Shown: positions 1 to 11,100 of the stretch, one piece after another
Numbering within the stretch: position 1 is the stretch's first letter
How the letters are laid out: every line of letters begins with the position of its first letter
Origin: Ophiostoma sp. CBS 140.51
Taxonomy: Eukaryota; Ascomycota; Sordariomycetes; Ophiostomatales; Ophiostomataceae
Direction of reading: 5' to 3'
Assembly: GCA_029298735.1 (NCBI GenBank)
Contig: JANSLP010000046.1
Coordinates: forward strand, 62,001 to 126,000
DNA: 64,000 nucleotides
Translations under genes and position numbers: made by a program
Notes under the pieces: model-generated
Told to the model about the DNA's origin: nothing
The model's input: only the letters and a program-made list of their open reading frames with translations
Databases searched by the model: none

Positions 1-304
1 CCAAAAAAAAAAAAAAAAGCAAAAAGACTGCAAAAATTGCAAAAATTGCATTGAGACCAAAAAGTCAAACATCAACCTTAAAAAGAGAAGCCCAAAGCCA
101 AACCCGTGCCACTTGGCATGCCAGCCTGTCCAAGTGTCTTTTTTATGTATCTCTCGCGAGGTCAAAACCGACCAATCCAGTTTAAAAGGAAAAATCAAAG
201 ATCCAAATTTTCAAATCAATCCCAAACGGGGAAAAACGAGAAAGGAGCTTGTATCAATGGTTCACGAGGCACTGGCCATACTCCGTGTCAACTTTTCAAA
301 TTGT
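1..304. other. A-rich left edge, no gene seen
   Basis: The first 60 bases are strongly A-rich, with a 17-A run and a short tandem of GCAAAAATT. The rest is the 3' flank of the minus-strand regulator that ends at 305. No coding sequence, repeat family or RNA gene could be recognised. Confidence 0.5.
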
Positions 305-3207
305 TCACGTCGACGGACCGGAGCTCGGCATGTCGGTGCCGCTGTAGTTGTAGGTGTTCGCATCCGATGGGTTCGTCCCAAGCGGCGGCTGGTCCGTGCT
401 GAAGAATTGGAAGGTCTGATCAGCAGCGGCGAACGGACCACTCTGGGCGTAATTTTGTAGAGTATCCTGTTCATTGTTAGTGAGGTGTCCAAACTTGTGT
501 TGATTGCACAGCTTGACTTACCCAGTCAAAGTTCGTCGTGAAGTCCATGGTGTCGTCCATAATGTTCGGCACGGCACTGCCCATTGCCTGGTTGAACATA
601 TTGAAGCCGGCCATGGAGCCCATCATGTCGCCGTTCAGGTCCGTCGCCGTAAGGCCGCCATCGATGGCAGCCGTCAGAGTCGGATCAATTGTGCCGTACG
701 TCGTTCCACCGGGTGTCTGCACAGAGCCAAACATGGACGTCGTAGCAGGGACCGTGGTTGCAGCGGCCGTGTTGGCAGCCGTGCTCGGAGATGTCGTCGT
801 AGAAGGAGGAGCTCCGAAACCAGGAATTGTTCCAGAGAGGATGTTGAGCGGTGCCATCATCTCGGGTTGGTCCAGCAGCGGATCAGTGAGGGGGGTGTCG
901 ATGTGCACCGAGTTGTCAGAGGGCGTAGACTTGGCGCCCGGGGGAGGGTCGACGCTACAGATGCCCGACTGCACAAATGCCTCCGTGACACGCGGGCCCT
1001 CGGACGGAGCGGTGCCAATCTTCTCCAAGACAATGCGGATGATGTTGTAAGCCTTGTAGGCCTCCATCGATCCGTCGGCCAAGGGGCGCCAAATTTCTTT
1101 GGTTGAGTTGAGAATGTTGACCATTTCGGCGCGCTGTTCGCGCGTCCAGAAGCTGTCTTCTTCTCTGCCCTCCTTCGCTGCCAGGTTATCGAAACGGACC
1201 TCCAGTGCCACCAGCATAGCCGGAAGCAGGAAGTCCTTGGTCGCGATAGAAGCGACGTACCATTTAATGGATCGCAGACGGCCGTTCGCCTGAGATTCCT
1301 TGTTTAGCGTCTGGAGATGGTGCAGGGTCTCCATCGAGGCCTCAATCGCACTCCGTCTCGAGTGGGCATAACGTGGGTTCTGTCTGGCCCGAGACAGGTA
1401 CTTGCGGTGCAGCAGGCACATGATCTTCTGGTACAGACTATCAATGTTGAACCGTGCAATGATGAGAGTGAGAGGGTCTTGCGATCCCTCAAGAGGCTGA
1501 AGCTTCAGATGGGATGGGATCTCTTCTTTGACTTCGCGCAGGCGGGTGTCGAACCGGAGAATTTCTTCGTACGGAACGGGCTTACCGACGCGCGTCGTGG
1601 CCTGGAGAATGTTGCCCAGCTCCAGGCACAGCTTGACCTTGGCGATCATATAGGCAATGGGCGTCGGCTCCGAGTTCGGTCTCGAAGGCGGGAGCACCTT
1701 GGTGTTGGGGCCAAACTCCTCGTCAAAGATGTTTAACGGGAGTTGGGTGTCGCAATCGTGATCGTAGATCATGTTCGGCAGCGACACTTGGTGGGAGAAC
1801 ATGACATCGCACATCCGCACCAGAGCCCATGTCCTTCTGCGCATTTCTGCTTGGAAGGGTGTGATGGATGGGAACCATTTGGCATCCCGGTGATATCCCA
1901 TACGGAACGCCACTCTCGTGATCAGAGAGCCGATCAGCCAAAGGCCCAGATCGGCGTCCCAGCGAGATGAGTACTCGCCAAACACGTACAGGATCATGGT
2001 CTCGACCGTGTACTCGACGGGCTTGGTGTAGTCTGCCGTCGTAAGGCACTGCACCGTGCGTACACGGAACAGCGAGGCCAGCTCCATGGCGTGGCCCTTC
2101 CACTCGGGAGGCTCGTCACCGACCTTGTGGTAGCTTAGCATGGCCAAGCACATGACTGAATATAACAGGCCGAGCCACATGATTGGTGTCTTTGAGGGAT
2201 TTTGCCAGTGGCTCCGCAGCTGGGCGTTGAATGTTGGTGCGTGGATAATATTCACGGCGTTGTCCATCGAGTTGAAGTAGCGGCCGCATAGGGTGAGAAC
2301 AGTCGATTTCGGTGGCAGTTCAGCCCGGAGATCGCCCTCCGTGGTCGCCTCAGCACCAAGGAGGAACGTCGGTGCCTCTCTGGCGGTAGCGGGCTTGCTT
2401 TGCAGTACCCGCTCGTAGCTCTTCTCGAGGTCTTTGCGGTGCATGACAAAGTAGTTCTTGACTTCGGCAATATCAGAAAGAATCGTATGCCAGTGTTCCT
2501 GGCCAATGTACATGGACTTGCCACGATCTGTATCGACCTTCAATACACCCAGCGAAGTTGCCAGACCATCGTCCACATCACTCTCGTCATCAATATCGTC
2601 TTGTGGCTGGGTGCTCCCTGTATCTTTCGCTGCTGACGATATGCTGTCGGTTCGTGATACTGTGTTGGGAGCGCTGACACCCGGGATCATGCCGGCTGCA
2701 GAGGCAGCGGTGGCTGCATCGACACCGTTGCCAGTGTGCATCAGAGATAAAACCAGGTTTTCTAGTCTGTCGATGCGGTTTTGCATGTCGTCTGGGCTGG
2801 CAGACGCTGCTTGGTTCTTCTTGCGGTTAACGGGAGCCGCATATGAGCATGTCGAGGTGTTGTCGCCATCACGCTTGACACAATTGCTGCATGGGTGACC
2901 TCTGTCACACTTCCTACACGTGGTTGTTAGTATTCTGGCATGGGCTTTGTACCACGAGTTTTGATTTTCGAATGGAAAGTATATAATTACAATCTAAGAA
3001 TCTGGTCAGCATTAATTCAGTCAATATGAACGACAAATCACCAAAAAGACCAAAACGAAACGGCTCAAAACAGATGGATACGTACTTCTTGGTTCGGCAT
3101 GGGTAGCAGCTAAGGGGTACCCGATTTCTCTTGCGCACAACGCGGAACTGCTCCTCGGGCGACCGAGCACCCGAGGAGGGGGTCGTGGAGGTAGGCGTGG
3201 GAGACAT
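305..3207 (-). CDS. Zn2Cys6 fungal-type transcription factor
   Basis: Probable nuclear sequence-specific regulator of about 891 residues. I rebuild three exons: 3207-3086, 2913-522 and 466-305. The junctions use GTACGT...TAG (172 nt, with ACTAAC upstream of the acceptor) and GTAAGT...CAG (55 nt, with CTCACTAAC). The zinc cluster spans the first junction: SCYPCRTKK, then CDRGHPCSNC and a last Cys ten residues later. A short helix follows (QNRIDRLENLVLSLM), typical of the dimerising linker. The middle, about residues 200-640, has the look of the fungal-specific effector domain, with motifs such as NIIHAPTF and RMGYHRD. The end is Ser/Thr/Ala-rich and low in complexity. If the last intron is not removed, the protein ends after TQVWTPH instead of the FFSTDQPPLG-type tail. 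With this splice the second and third cysteines are five residues apart instead of the usual six. Target genes are unknown, and no enzyme gene lies immediately beside it. Confidence 0.88.
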
Positions 3208-5558
3208 GTTTGTCGATTTGGTGATGCGGCTGGCGCGGTAGGAGGATGTCGTGAGAGGGGCTCTCGTTTCTCAATGGACGAGGCCTGGTCTGGCGTTCTT
3301 CTTGTAATCGTTGCAAAGCCAATCAACAGGCTTGCCACAGGGCAGACAGACTCGGGGAGGTTCTGCCTTGAGGACTAAAGACTAGGCGAGCTCGTTTTTC
3401 AGAGCACACCCAGCAGCACCAAAGGTATTTCGAGTATCAATCGGTTGTCGTGGTCCTGAAGAATTCCCCTATCGCGAACGCTATCTCGGATACGCGCAAG
3501 AATTTACGCGGCTGGGAAGAGATTGGTCGAGGGCGGTAAGAGCCAATGGAAAGGGGTCGAGAAGACGTGCGGGTTGTCGAGAAAATGGTGGCCGTGAGCA
3601 GAAACACACGATGCGAGGAACAAAGAAGCCGGTGAAGGACGAGGGAAAGTTGGTTTCGCCACAACGTGGTGGTAAGTTTTTGGTGAGTTTTGGTGAGTTT
3701 TTGGGGCAGCTAATGAAACGTCAGGGCGAAACCCCGCTGTCAAAAGGATGCGACTGATGCAATCGATGCGCAATTGAATGCGCACGGGAAAAAGACGAGG
3801 GCGAAGAGTGGGAGAAATGCGAGAAGATAGGACGAGAAAAGAAGAATGCAAGAATGCAAAATGTGAGGAAAATGGAAGAGTGGGAGAAATGCAGAAGAGC
3901 AGAGAATCCTGTTGGGGTCGAGAAGAAATCGGAGGTCGTCGGCGTAGTTAGCGGTGGTCGTAATGAGGAAGGGGCGGGCGGACAGATTATGGCCGGCGTG
4001 GTAGAGACGGATCGAAGGATTGGGGGGAGAGGAAGGTTCGAGTGACGATAAAAAGTAAAAAAGAAGGAGGGATGGGTGAAAATGCAGAAGAGAAAGGGAA
4101 AGAACGAAAAAGGGAAAGAAGAAGGGAAAATTTTCAGTTCTGGCGGTGGCAGCTGCGATCGTCTCGCCCTGTCTCTCTTTTCGTCTCGACCATGGGCAGA
4201 CGTCGTCAAAGAACCGGACTTAACTGGAGACAAGAGACAAGAAGCGATAAAAACGCACTAACAACAATTAGCAATCGCAAAAAGGGAAAAATCGACTATG
4301 AATGATGAAGACGACAAGAGTACGACCAGAGGGATCGCGCCCAGACTATTAGGTGGAGCGGGGAGGCAGAGCAGTCCAGCGACCGACAATCATCCCACCT
4401 TGTGCCGTAAAAGATGGACGGTGCGTGCCCTGTACGTTGTACCTTCCCCCATATCGACCATTTAGCATACGAATGCAAGTCCTACGAGGCAGGTGAAGTT
4501 GGGGACTATGAAGAAAAAGAGGACAAGACGAGAAGGAATGATGGTGGGAACAGCGCGATGCGAAAGGGGGAGGAAGAGGGGATCGCGACTTCCGTCAAAC
4601 CCAAGAATTTGATAGAAAAGGGGCATGTGGTAACTGGGCCGATGTGGCTAGGTACCCTTTTACGACAACGTCGAAGGGACCGTTTGCACTTGCCCTTGTC
4701 AACCGCCCGATGCAAGTCACCAAAAGGTGTGCCTCCTTCGAGATACCCTGCAGAGCAAGAACGACCCAGGCAGCCAAGCTCCCAGGCTTCCAGGCTCGCA
4801 AGGCATCCACGGCCCACGTCGCCCCCTCCTCAGCCGTTATGGACGGTGATGGTGGGGGCAGGGAGGAGCGGCTCAGATGCATGGGCTCCGTCTTACAGGC
4901 CAGAGCGAAAGCTTAAAAGCAGGGCTATGACGTTGGCGCTGGGCCCAGTCGGCGCTTTTCTGGCCGTTTTGCAGTCTTCGACTGTCGTTCTGGAGTCGTT
5001 TTTACAGTTACAGTGTTCAAAGTGTTAGTAATTCAAATACTCCGCACAGGGGCGGGTGTCTCGCAATAAGATTGTGAGTCACTGGTGGTTCTAGCGTTGC
5101 AATATAGAGCTGATAGAGGGTGCCAGATCGGGCATTAGCGGCCTAGACAGGAGACCACGTGAGAAAGCTAAGCTTTTTACTGCACGAAAAAAGAGTAAAG
5201 TGCATGAACAGCTGCATCAAGTTTTTTTGACTGGAAGATATATTATCTCAGGCTATGTACAGAGTGTACAAAGGGCTCGCTGCTTAAATCCGCCATCAGA
5301 TGGGAGAACAAAAAAATAAAATAGAAGTAAGACAAGAAACGGTAGAACGCTGATCCGTAGAAGGGCGCCACTTTGTGGTATCATAAAGCCCCAATAGCCC
5401 TGATTTGCTTCTCTGAAGTGTCTTTTTAAGACGGCACATCGTATCGAATCGCTCCAAATCGCTGTACGAAGTATGTCCAGACGCCAATCGCTCGTCCAGT
5501 CGCTCATCATACAAAATTTACTGTATGCAAGAATGAGTCGCTAGTAAGTCCGTCGTCT
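3208..5558. other. Long intergenic region with purine-rich tract
   Basis: This 2.35 kb stretch lies upstream of the Zn2Cys6 gene and beyond the 3' end of the CUE-Smr gene. About 3770-4330 is strongly purine-biased on the plus strand (GAAGA/GGAAA runs). Read on the minus strand that is a CT-rich tract of the kind found in promoters and 5' leaders of filamentous fungi. Open frames here are low-complexity Ser/Phe/Pro or Arg/Glu strings with no recognisable domain, so I call no gene. Confidence 0.5.
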
Positions 5559-6869
5559 CTACGAGGTTCTCTCTGCGATTATCTTGCCCGTAACATCATA
5601 ATAGCCGAAGCCATCGTGGAACTTCCAACCCTCGCGTTTGAGAGCTGCCTCGACTCCGGTGTTCAGGCGCGAGTAGCCCTCGGGACTGTGCAGACCAACA
5701 CCGGTGACGACACGCAGTGGATTTTCGCGCGCCTTGCGGACACGGTCCTCGCCCAAGTGTGCCCACCAATAGCGGGTGCGTTCCATGGCGATGCGGATGC
5801 CGTCTTTAACAGGGACGTTGTGGAGGTCCACTGTGAGTGCATCCTTGCTCTGCTTGTCGACAATCGCGTCATAGAGGCTGAGCTGCGCATTCCCCTGGCG
5901 GCGTTCGCGTGCCGTCGTGTCCCTGAAGGGCTGAGAGGAGCCGCGTTTGGGCGCCGGCTTGCTGCCATCGTCGATCTCATAGGAGCCGTCAAGACCCAGC
6001 GGTGCGAGCTTGTAGTCCAGGGCCAACCGTTTCTCGCGGTGGTTCTTTGACCACGTTGCTTTGTTGTTGTGGCTGTTGTTCTTCTTCTTGCGGCTGCCCC
6101 ACTCATAGGCGTCGTCGTCGTCGACGGCAAAGCCATCAATGCCCTTTGGACGCTGGCCCGTCTCAATAAGATGCTCCAGGTTGAGAAGGACATCCGATGC
6201 ACGATCGACGTCATCGTCGCTCTCTCTGAGGGCACGTTTGATATCGGAATCCTTGACAGTCGGAAATGCGTCTCTCAGGATGGCGAGTGTGCTGGATCCA
6301 TCGGAGGGCAAGTCGTTGGTGACGTCACTCCAGTTGTCGAGTGCACTGCTTCTACTGCCGCCGCCAGCGGACAGCGGAGTGTATTGGGAGCCGGACGTGG
6401 AGCCGGATCCGTGGCCAGAGATCGAAGCCACCTGGCTCGGGTCCTCGACTGGTGTATGGTAGGACGAGCCCTCAGAAGCGTCGTTGGCCCCGTCGGTGGC
6501 CGTTCCCTGGAGGCCACTGGGATCGAAGCCAGATGCTTCTTCTGAGAAGACGTTTTCTGCAAGAGAGGCGAGGAACTCGTTTGCAACTTCGAAGCCGTGG
6601 TCCTGAAAAGTGAGGATGATAATCGACTCTTCGAGAAACTGGCCGTATTTTTCCTGGGACGAGGTTAGCATGAGCAGTTACATTTTCTGATTTTGAAAGA
6701 CCAGGGAGTCACGTACCACAAGCTCTGCTAGTTGATCTTCTGGAGACTTCTCTACAGCCTTGGGTTGAGGACTGGGGGTCTGAGGTGTTTGAGGAGTCTG
6801 CGGACTCTGCACTGCCTGCGGGCTCTGAGGCGTCTGGGGAGCCTTGGGGCTCCTTTTTCTCCTGGCCAT
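5559..6869 (-). CDS. CUE and Smr domain protein (Cue2-like)
   Basis: Two exons, 6869-6717 and 6653-5559, joined over a 63-nt intron (GTACGT, GCTAAC, CCCAG), giving about 415 residues. The N-terminus is a Pro/Gln/Ser repeat (SPQTPQTPQTPS). A CUE ubiquitin-binding domain lies near residues 170-217 (LAILRDAFPTVKDSDIKRAL). An Smr domain is at about 326-412, with the core motif VDLHNV (Asp327, His329), the glycine loop TGVGLHSPEG and a C-terminal YYDVTGKI. CUE plus Smr is the layout of yeast Cue2 and animal NONU-1, the endonucleases that cut mRNA at collided ribosomes in No-Go decay. The usual Smr core DLHG is DLHN here, and only one CUE domain is clear against two in Cue2. Function is therefore inferred from architecture: cytoplasmic, ribosome-associated RNA cleavage is likely but not shown. 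Confidence 0.85.
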
Positions 6870-8842
6870 TGTGTCTATTGTCTGGGATATCGAAGCGCGT
6901 TGTCACAAAGCACCCGCGTGTCGAAATGGTGGACGCGACCACGAGTTTACTTGATGTTTAATTAGGGGTTTTCTGGGACGTGATGCTGGAGTTGTGTGAT
7001 TGGCGTAGACATCTTGGCGGGAAAATAAAGCTGCTAGGTAGAGATGTTTCTTAGGTTGAGAGAGCGTGAATAAAAGAAGAACCAGGTGACCGTAGGCAAA
7101 CGACGATCGAGTTCAGCTGGTTGTGAAAATTGATGGTTTTGTTTGGAACAAGGCTGAGAGTTTGTTTGGGGAGAAGAGGAGGGGTTCACTACTTGCCGTG
7201 TTTTCGTGTCAGCGTGTTTGCTGCTAAATTAGGTTTCCGGTCGACTCGCTGGGTCACGTGCGCTTCACCAAAAGTCCAGCAAGCTCCCCAGATCCACACC
7301 TGTGATTCGTTCCCACACCGGCGGCGGTTGCGGGCTGGAGCGTTCCTGACAAGTGGAGCTGTTTACAGTGCTACAAGGGCCGCAGCGGGGTTTCTTTACT
7401 TCTCAGTGCACCAGCCTGTCGAGGACAGTCAGAACAAAAGAATCCCAGCGTCATCGGCCTCTCGGGTTTGAAAAATAACCGCATCCCATATTTGTTTTGC
7501 AAATGGAGCCGCCGTCTTAATACTTGAGGCAGCATTTTAGGAACAGTTGTCGCCTTGTTTCCAGTGGCCGAAGCACGGATTGGCGCACGTCCCGGGATAA
7601 TGCAACAGCGGACTGCCGAAGTGGTTGCATGTGAAAATGACAGTCTGGGCAAAGAGACGACGCCTTCTGAACGTCGGTTTGTTCTGACAAGCAACATGCA
7701 TAAAAGCAGTGAATGAAGTGAATAAACCCAGCACAAGGCGCCGTGCGCCAAGTGCTGCCATGGCAGGTGCGCAGCTGCAGTACCGGCCCTTCCGGAGACA
7801 CAGCACTTGGTTGGCGGCAAGTAGTGGTTGAAGTGGGGTAAGTGGTCGCAAAAGGGAAAGAACAGTGTAGACTGTGAATGTACCAAATGGCTAAGACATC
7901 ACTAAAATCGCTGCTCGTAAAAGCACCAAATACAGGCGCAAGACGACGTCGCCAATCCGTGATCTGACAGGCCACTCACAAGACAGGCACAAGACAGGCA
8001 CAAACCAGGGCCGGTCTACTGGACTTGTAGAGGGGCGTCAGCGGTAAACATTCAAGGCTTCAAAACAGGGAAAACTGAGGCTCAAAACTGCAGCCTCAGC
8101 TATCCATATATGTGCCGCCAAGCATCACTGGAGCCCACTTGTTTTGGTGTCAATAGTGGCATGCTTGTCACCGCTTGATCGCTCTTTCCCTTACCAGAAC
8201 TGCACGCATGCATCGAGACAGGCTCGACAGGGCAGGCACAGCATCTGTTGTTCCACTGGACAGACGATACCGGAAGGAACGGACGTCGCAGCGCGAACCC
8301 TCCCCTCTCGTGCATGCGACAAGCTTTTTGCTTGCTGTTATGCTTGCCAGCTTGCTTCCTAATCCACGAAATACACGGCCATTCCTCCCCTCTTTTCGCA
8401 GATATGTCTTATTAAAGGGAAGGAAGGCAGCTGCAGCTTAAGTAGATCTTTTTGTGACTGCCTTTTAAGGTTTTTTTTCTGACGTTTTCTCTCCTTTCTA
8501 TTTCTCTCTCTTTTCTTCTTCTTGTCGTCGTCTCATCTCCTCTCCCTTGCACCACCGGCGTCACTCTCGATCTCCCTTACCTAGGGACTGCCACGAGACA
8601 CTGGAGATTGCCACTGCCATCGTTTGACCACTGTCCCTCCACCGCGTGGTTTATCTGCCTACGTTTTTCACTTTTCTTTTTTCAAATTTTGGAAGGTTTT
8701 CTTTCTACGCCACTCTCGCTTCTCACGACACTCGTTTTCGTTCTTAATAGTTTGCTTTTCGAGAACCTGCCGCCAGCACTTCGCCGTGCCGAAATCTGCT
8801 ACATCTGACCACGATTTCGATCCGATCACAGCTACCTCCACC
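6870..8842. other. Intergenic region between divergent genes
   Basis: This 1.97 kb interval separates the starts of the CUE-Smr gene (-) and the amidase (+). It holds an 11-bp perfect tandem (ACAAGACAGGC twice, 7978-7999). A pyrimidine-rich tract at about 8465-8790 leads up to the amidase start and is typical of fungal promoters. No open frame here has a recognisable domain or a protein-like composition. Confidence 0.5.
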
Positions 8843-10890
8843 ATGGATCCCGACAGCAAACGCCGAGGATATGTCAACTACCCGGAGCCGATCAAAGGGT
8901 GAGTTGAGCTTTCACGAAACCTACTAACATAATTGTACATCATGGATTTTACTAACCATTTCAAGGCCGGATGTGCCCTACTTCAATGGCCGGAAGTCCA
9001 ATCCTGCGATTCGGGGCCCGATCCTGATCGTCTGTGCATGGATGTAAGAGCCGGAGCCAAACCCACCCCAACTACGTCAAATCCCACCCTAAAACTAACA
9101 TCCACAGTATGGAATGGCTCGGCTTTGTCCGCTACTACATTTGGCTGAATGCTGGTTTCGGCGCACTCAGAAAGCTCCTTCCGGACATCCAAGACTACGA
9201 ACCGTACTATGACCCAGCCATTGTTCCTCTTCCGGAGCCGGGCGCACCGGAGTGGACCAAGGACAGTCGATTAGACCTGACTTTGCCAACATCTCTGCCC
9301 ACACCAGCCGCGGACAAATACCCATCGACGAGATATTACACAGCAGAAGACTACCACAAGCTATATCTCTCTGGCAAGCTGACCCCGACCGATGTGGCCC
9401 GCAGCCTCCTGCCGTTGATTCGCAAAAAGGGCAACCCGGCTGGACAAGAGCCTGGCCCGCACGAAATTGCGTTTTTCGAGACGAGAGAAGAGATTGTCCT
9501 CAAGGCCGCCGAGGCTTCAACTCTCCGGTACCGCAAGCAAAAGCCCCTTGGTCCACTCGACGGTGTACCAACGGCTGTTAAGAACGAGTACGATATGGAC
9601 GGCTACAAATCGTGCCTCGGCTCGGTAAACGACTACACCAGCGACCAGTACGAAGAAGGCCGCATTTCGTCTTGGTCTGTCCGTAAGCTCGAGGAGGCAG
9701 GCTGTGTCATTATCGGCTCCCTGCACATGGTCGAATTTGGTCTGGACACGCCAGGCAACAACACCAACTACGGCACGCCACCGAACCCTTACAACGACAA
9801 GTACTACACCGGTGGTAGCTCATCCGGATGTGGGTATGCCGTGGCATCTGGTCTCGTCCCATTCGCCCTCGGTAGTGACGGTGGTGGCAGTATTCGTATT
9901 CCGGCTTCGTTCTGCTCCGTCTATGGCCTCAAACCAACCCACGGTCGTCTGTCCTTCAAACCTGGACAGAACCACTGTGTGACCTGCGCCTGTCTTGGAC
10001 CTCTTGCTGGTGACCTGAGAACTCTCGCAATCGTGTACTCAGTTTTGGGCCAGCCTCACCCGACCTCTCCGTTCCCGCCCGTGCCGCCTCCATCCGTTCT
10101 CCTTGATCGTACTCAGCCGTCATACCCCTCTTCATTGTCAGTGACGCAATCTTCTGGAAAGCCAACACGTACTCTCGGTATCCCGCGTGCTTGGTTCGAA
10201 CGTGCCGACGCTGTCGTCCGCGATCTGTGTCACAGCTATATCGACCGCCTTGTCCGGGAACACGGCTACGAAACTGTCGATATCGAGATCCCCTACATTG
10301 TTGAGGGGCAGTCAGCACATGCCTTCACGGTGCTCACTGACGCAGCCACTCTCCTGCCCGACTACGGTAACCTGACAACGACCAACCGCATACTTCTCGC
10401 TCTCGGCAGAACGACGCCGGCTACCGACTACCTGCTCGCCCAGAAACTCCGCCGCATGCTCGTCAACCACTTGTCCCACCTGTGGCACAAGTACCCGGGC
10501 ATGATCATTATGACGCCGACGACAAGCTGTACCGGCTGGCCAGTGCGCAACCCCAACGAGAACCGCTGGGGCATCAGCGATGGCGACACCACGATCCGTA
10601 CCATGGAGTACGTCTGGCTCGCCAACTTTTGTGGTCTGCCATCCATTAGCTTCCCCGCTGGCTACGCTGTTCCCGAGGGCCAGCCGGGTGCTGGTGTGAT
10701 TGCTGGGCCCGATGTCCTGGGCAAAGTGCCAGTCGGCATCATGGCCACAGGCGAATGGGCCACCGAGACGGATCTGCTCCGGCTGGGTCTGGACGCCGAG
10801 ACGATCTCAGCGGAGCGCAATGTTCGCTCGCCTATATGGGTAGACGTCATTGGCAACGCGCAAAAGAGCAAGTCCAATGGCGAGGTATAG
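8843..10890 (+). CDS. Amidase-signature family hydrolase
   Basis: Three exons, 8843-8898, 8966-9043 and 9108-10890, give 638 residues. The introns are GTGAGT...CAAG and GTAAGA...CACAG. The start is the ATG in context CCACCATGGAT, which opens MDPDSKRRGYVNYPEPIK. The amidase-signature core is intact. Lys203 lies in VPTAVKNEYDMDG, the cis-Ser region is GGSSSGCGYA (Ser282-284), and the nucleophile Ser306 is in GSDGGGSIRIPA. The 24-residue gap from Ser282 to Ser306 equals the Ser217-Ser241 gap of fatty acid amide hydrolase. The family hydrolyses amide bonds (acetamide, formamide, fatty amides and others); the substrate here cannot be told. A hydrophobic stretch near residues 35-60 could associate with membrane. 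The gene faces the rhamnosidase gene tail-to-tail with 210 bp between stops. Confidence 0.93.
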
Positions 10891-11100
10891 TTGTGCCTGC
10901 CACCGGCAACAAAAAACCAACAAGCAAACTATACCCGGAGAGACAAGACTTTGGAATGTTTGATGCAAGATGATTGTTTACTATTCCCCTCGATGTTTTT
11001 TTTTTATATTATGCCTGAGTTTCTCATTTCTGTCGTTTTTTCCAACTGCCTTGGCTGACCATAGACAAAGACGGTCCAGATCGAGGCCTGGCTTTGAATG

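Noticed and set aside
3721..4233. 170-codon minus-strand frame rich in Phe, Ser and Pro.
   Set aside because: It is the translation of a CT-rich promoter-like tract.
7371..7886. 171-codon minus-strand frame between the CUE-Smr and amidase genes.
   Set aside because: Cys/His/Arg/Leu-rich with no domain, and overlapped by other frames of equal quality.
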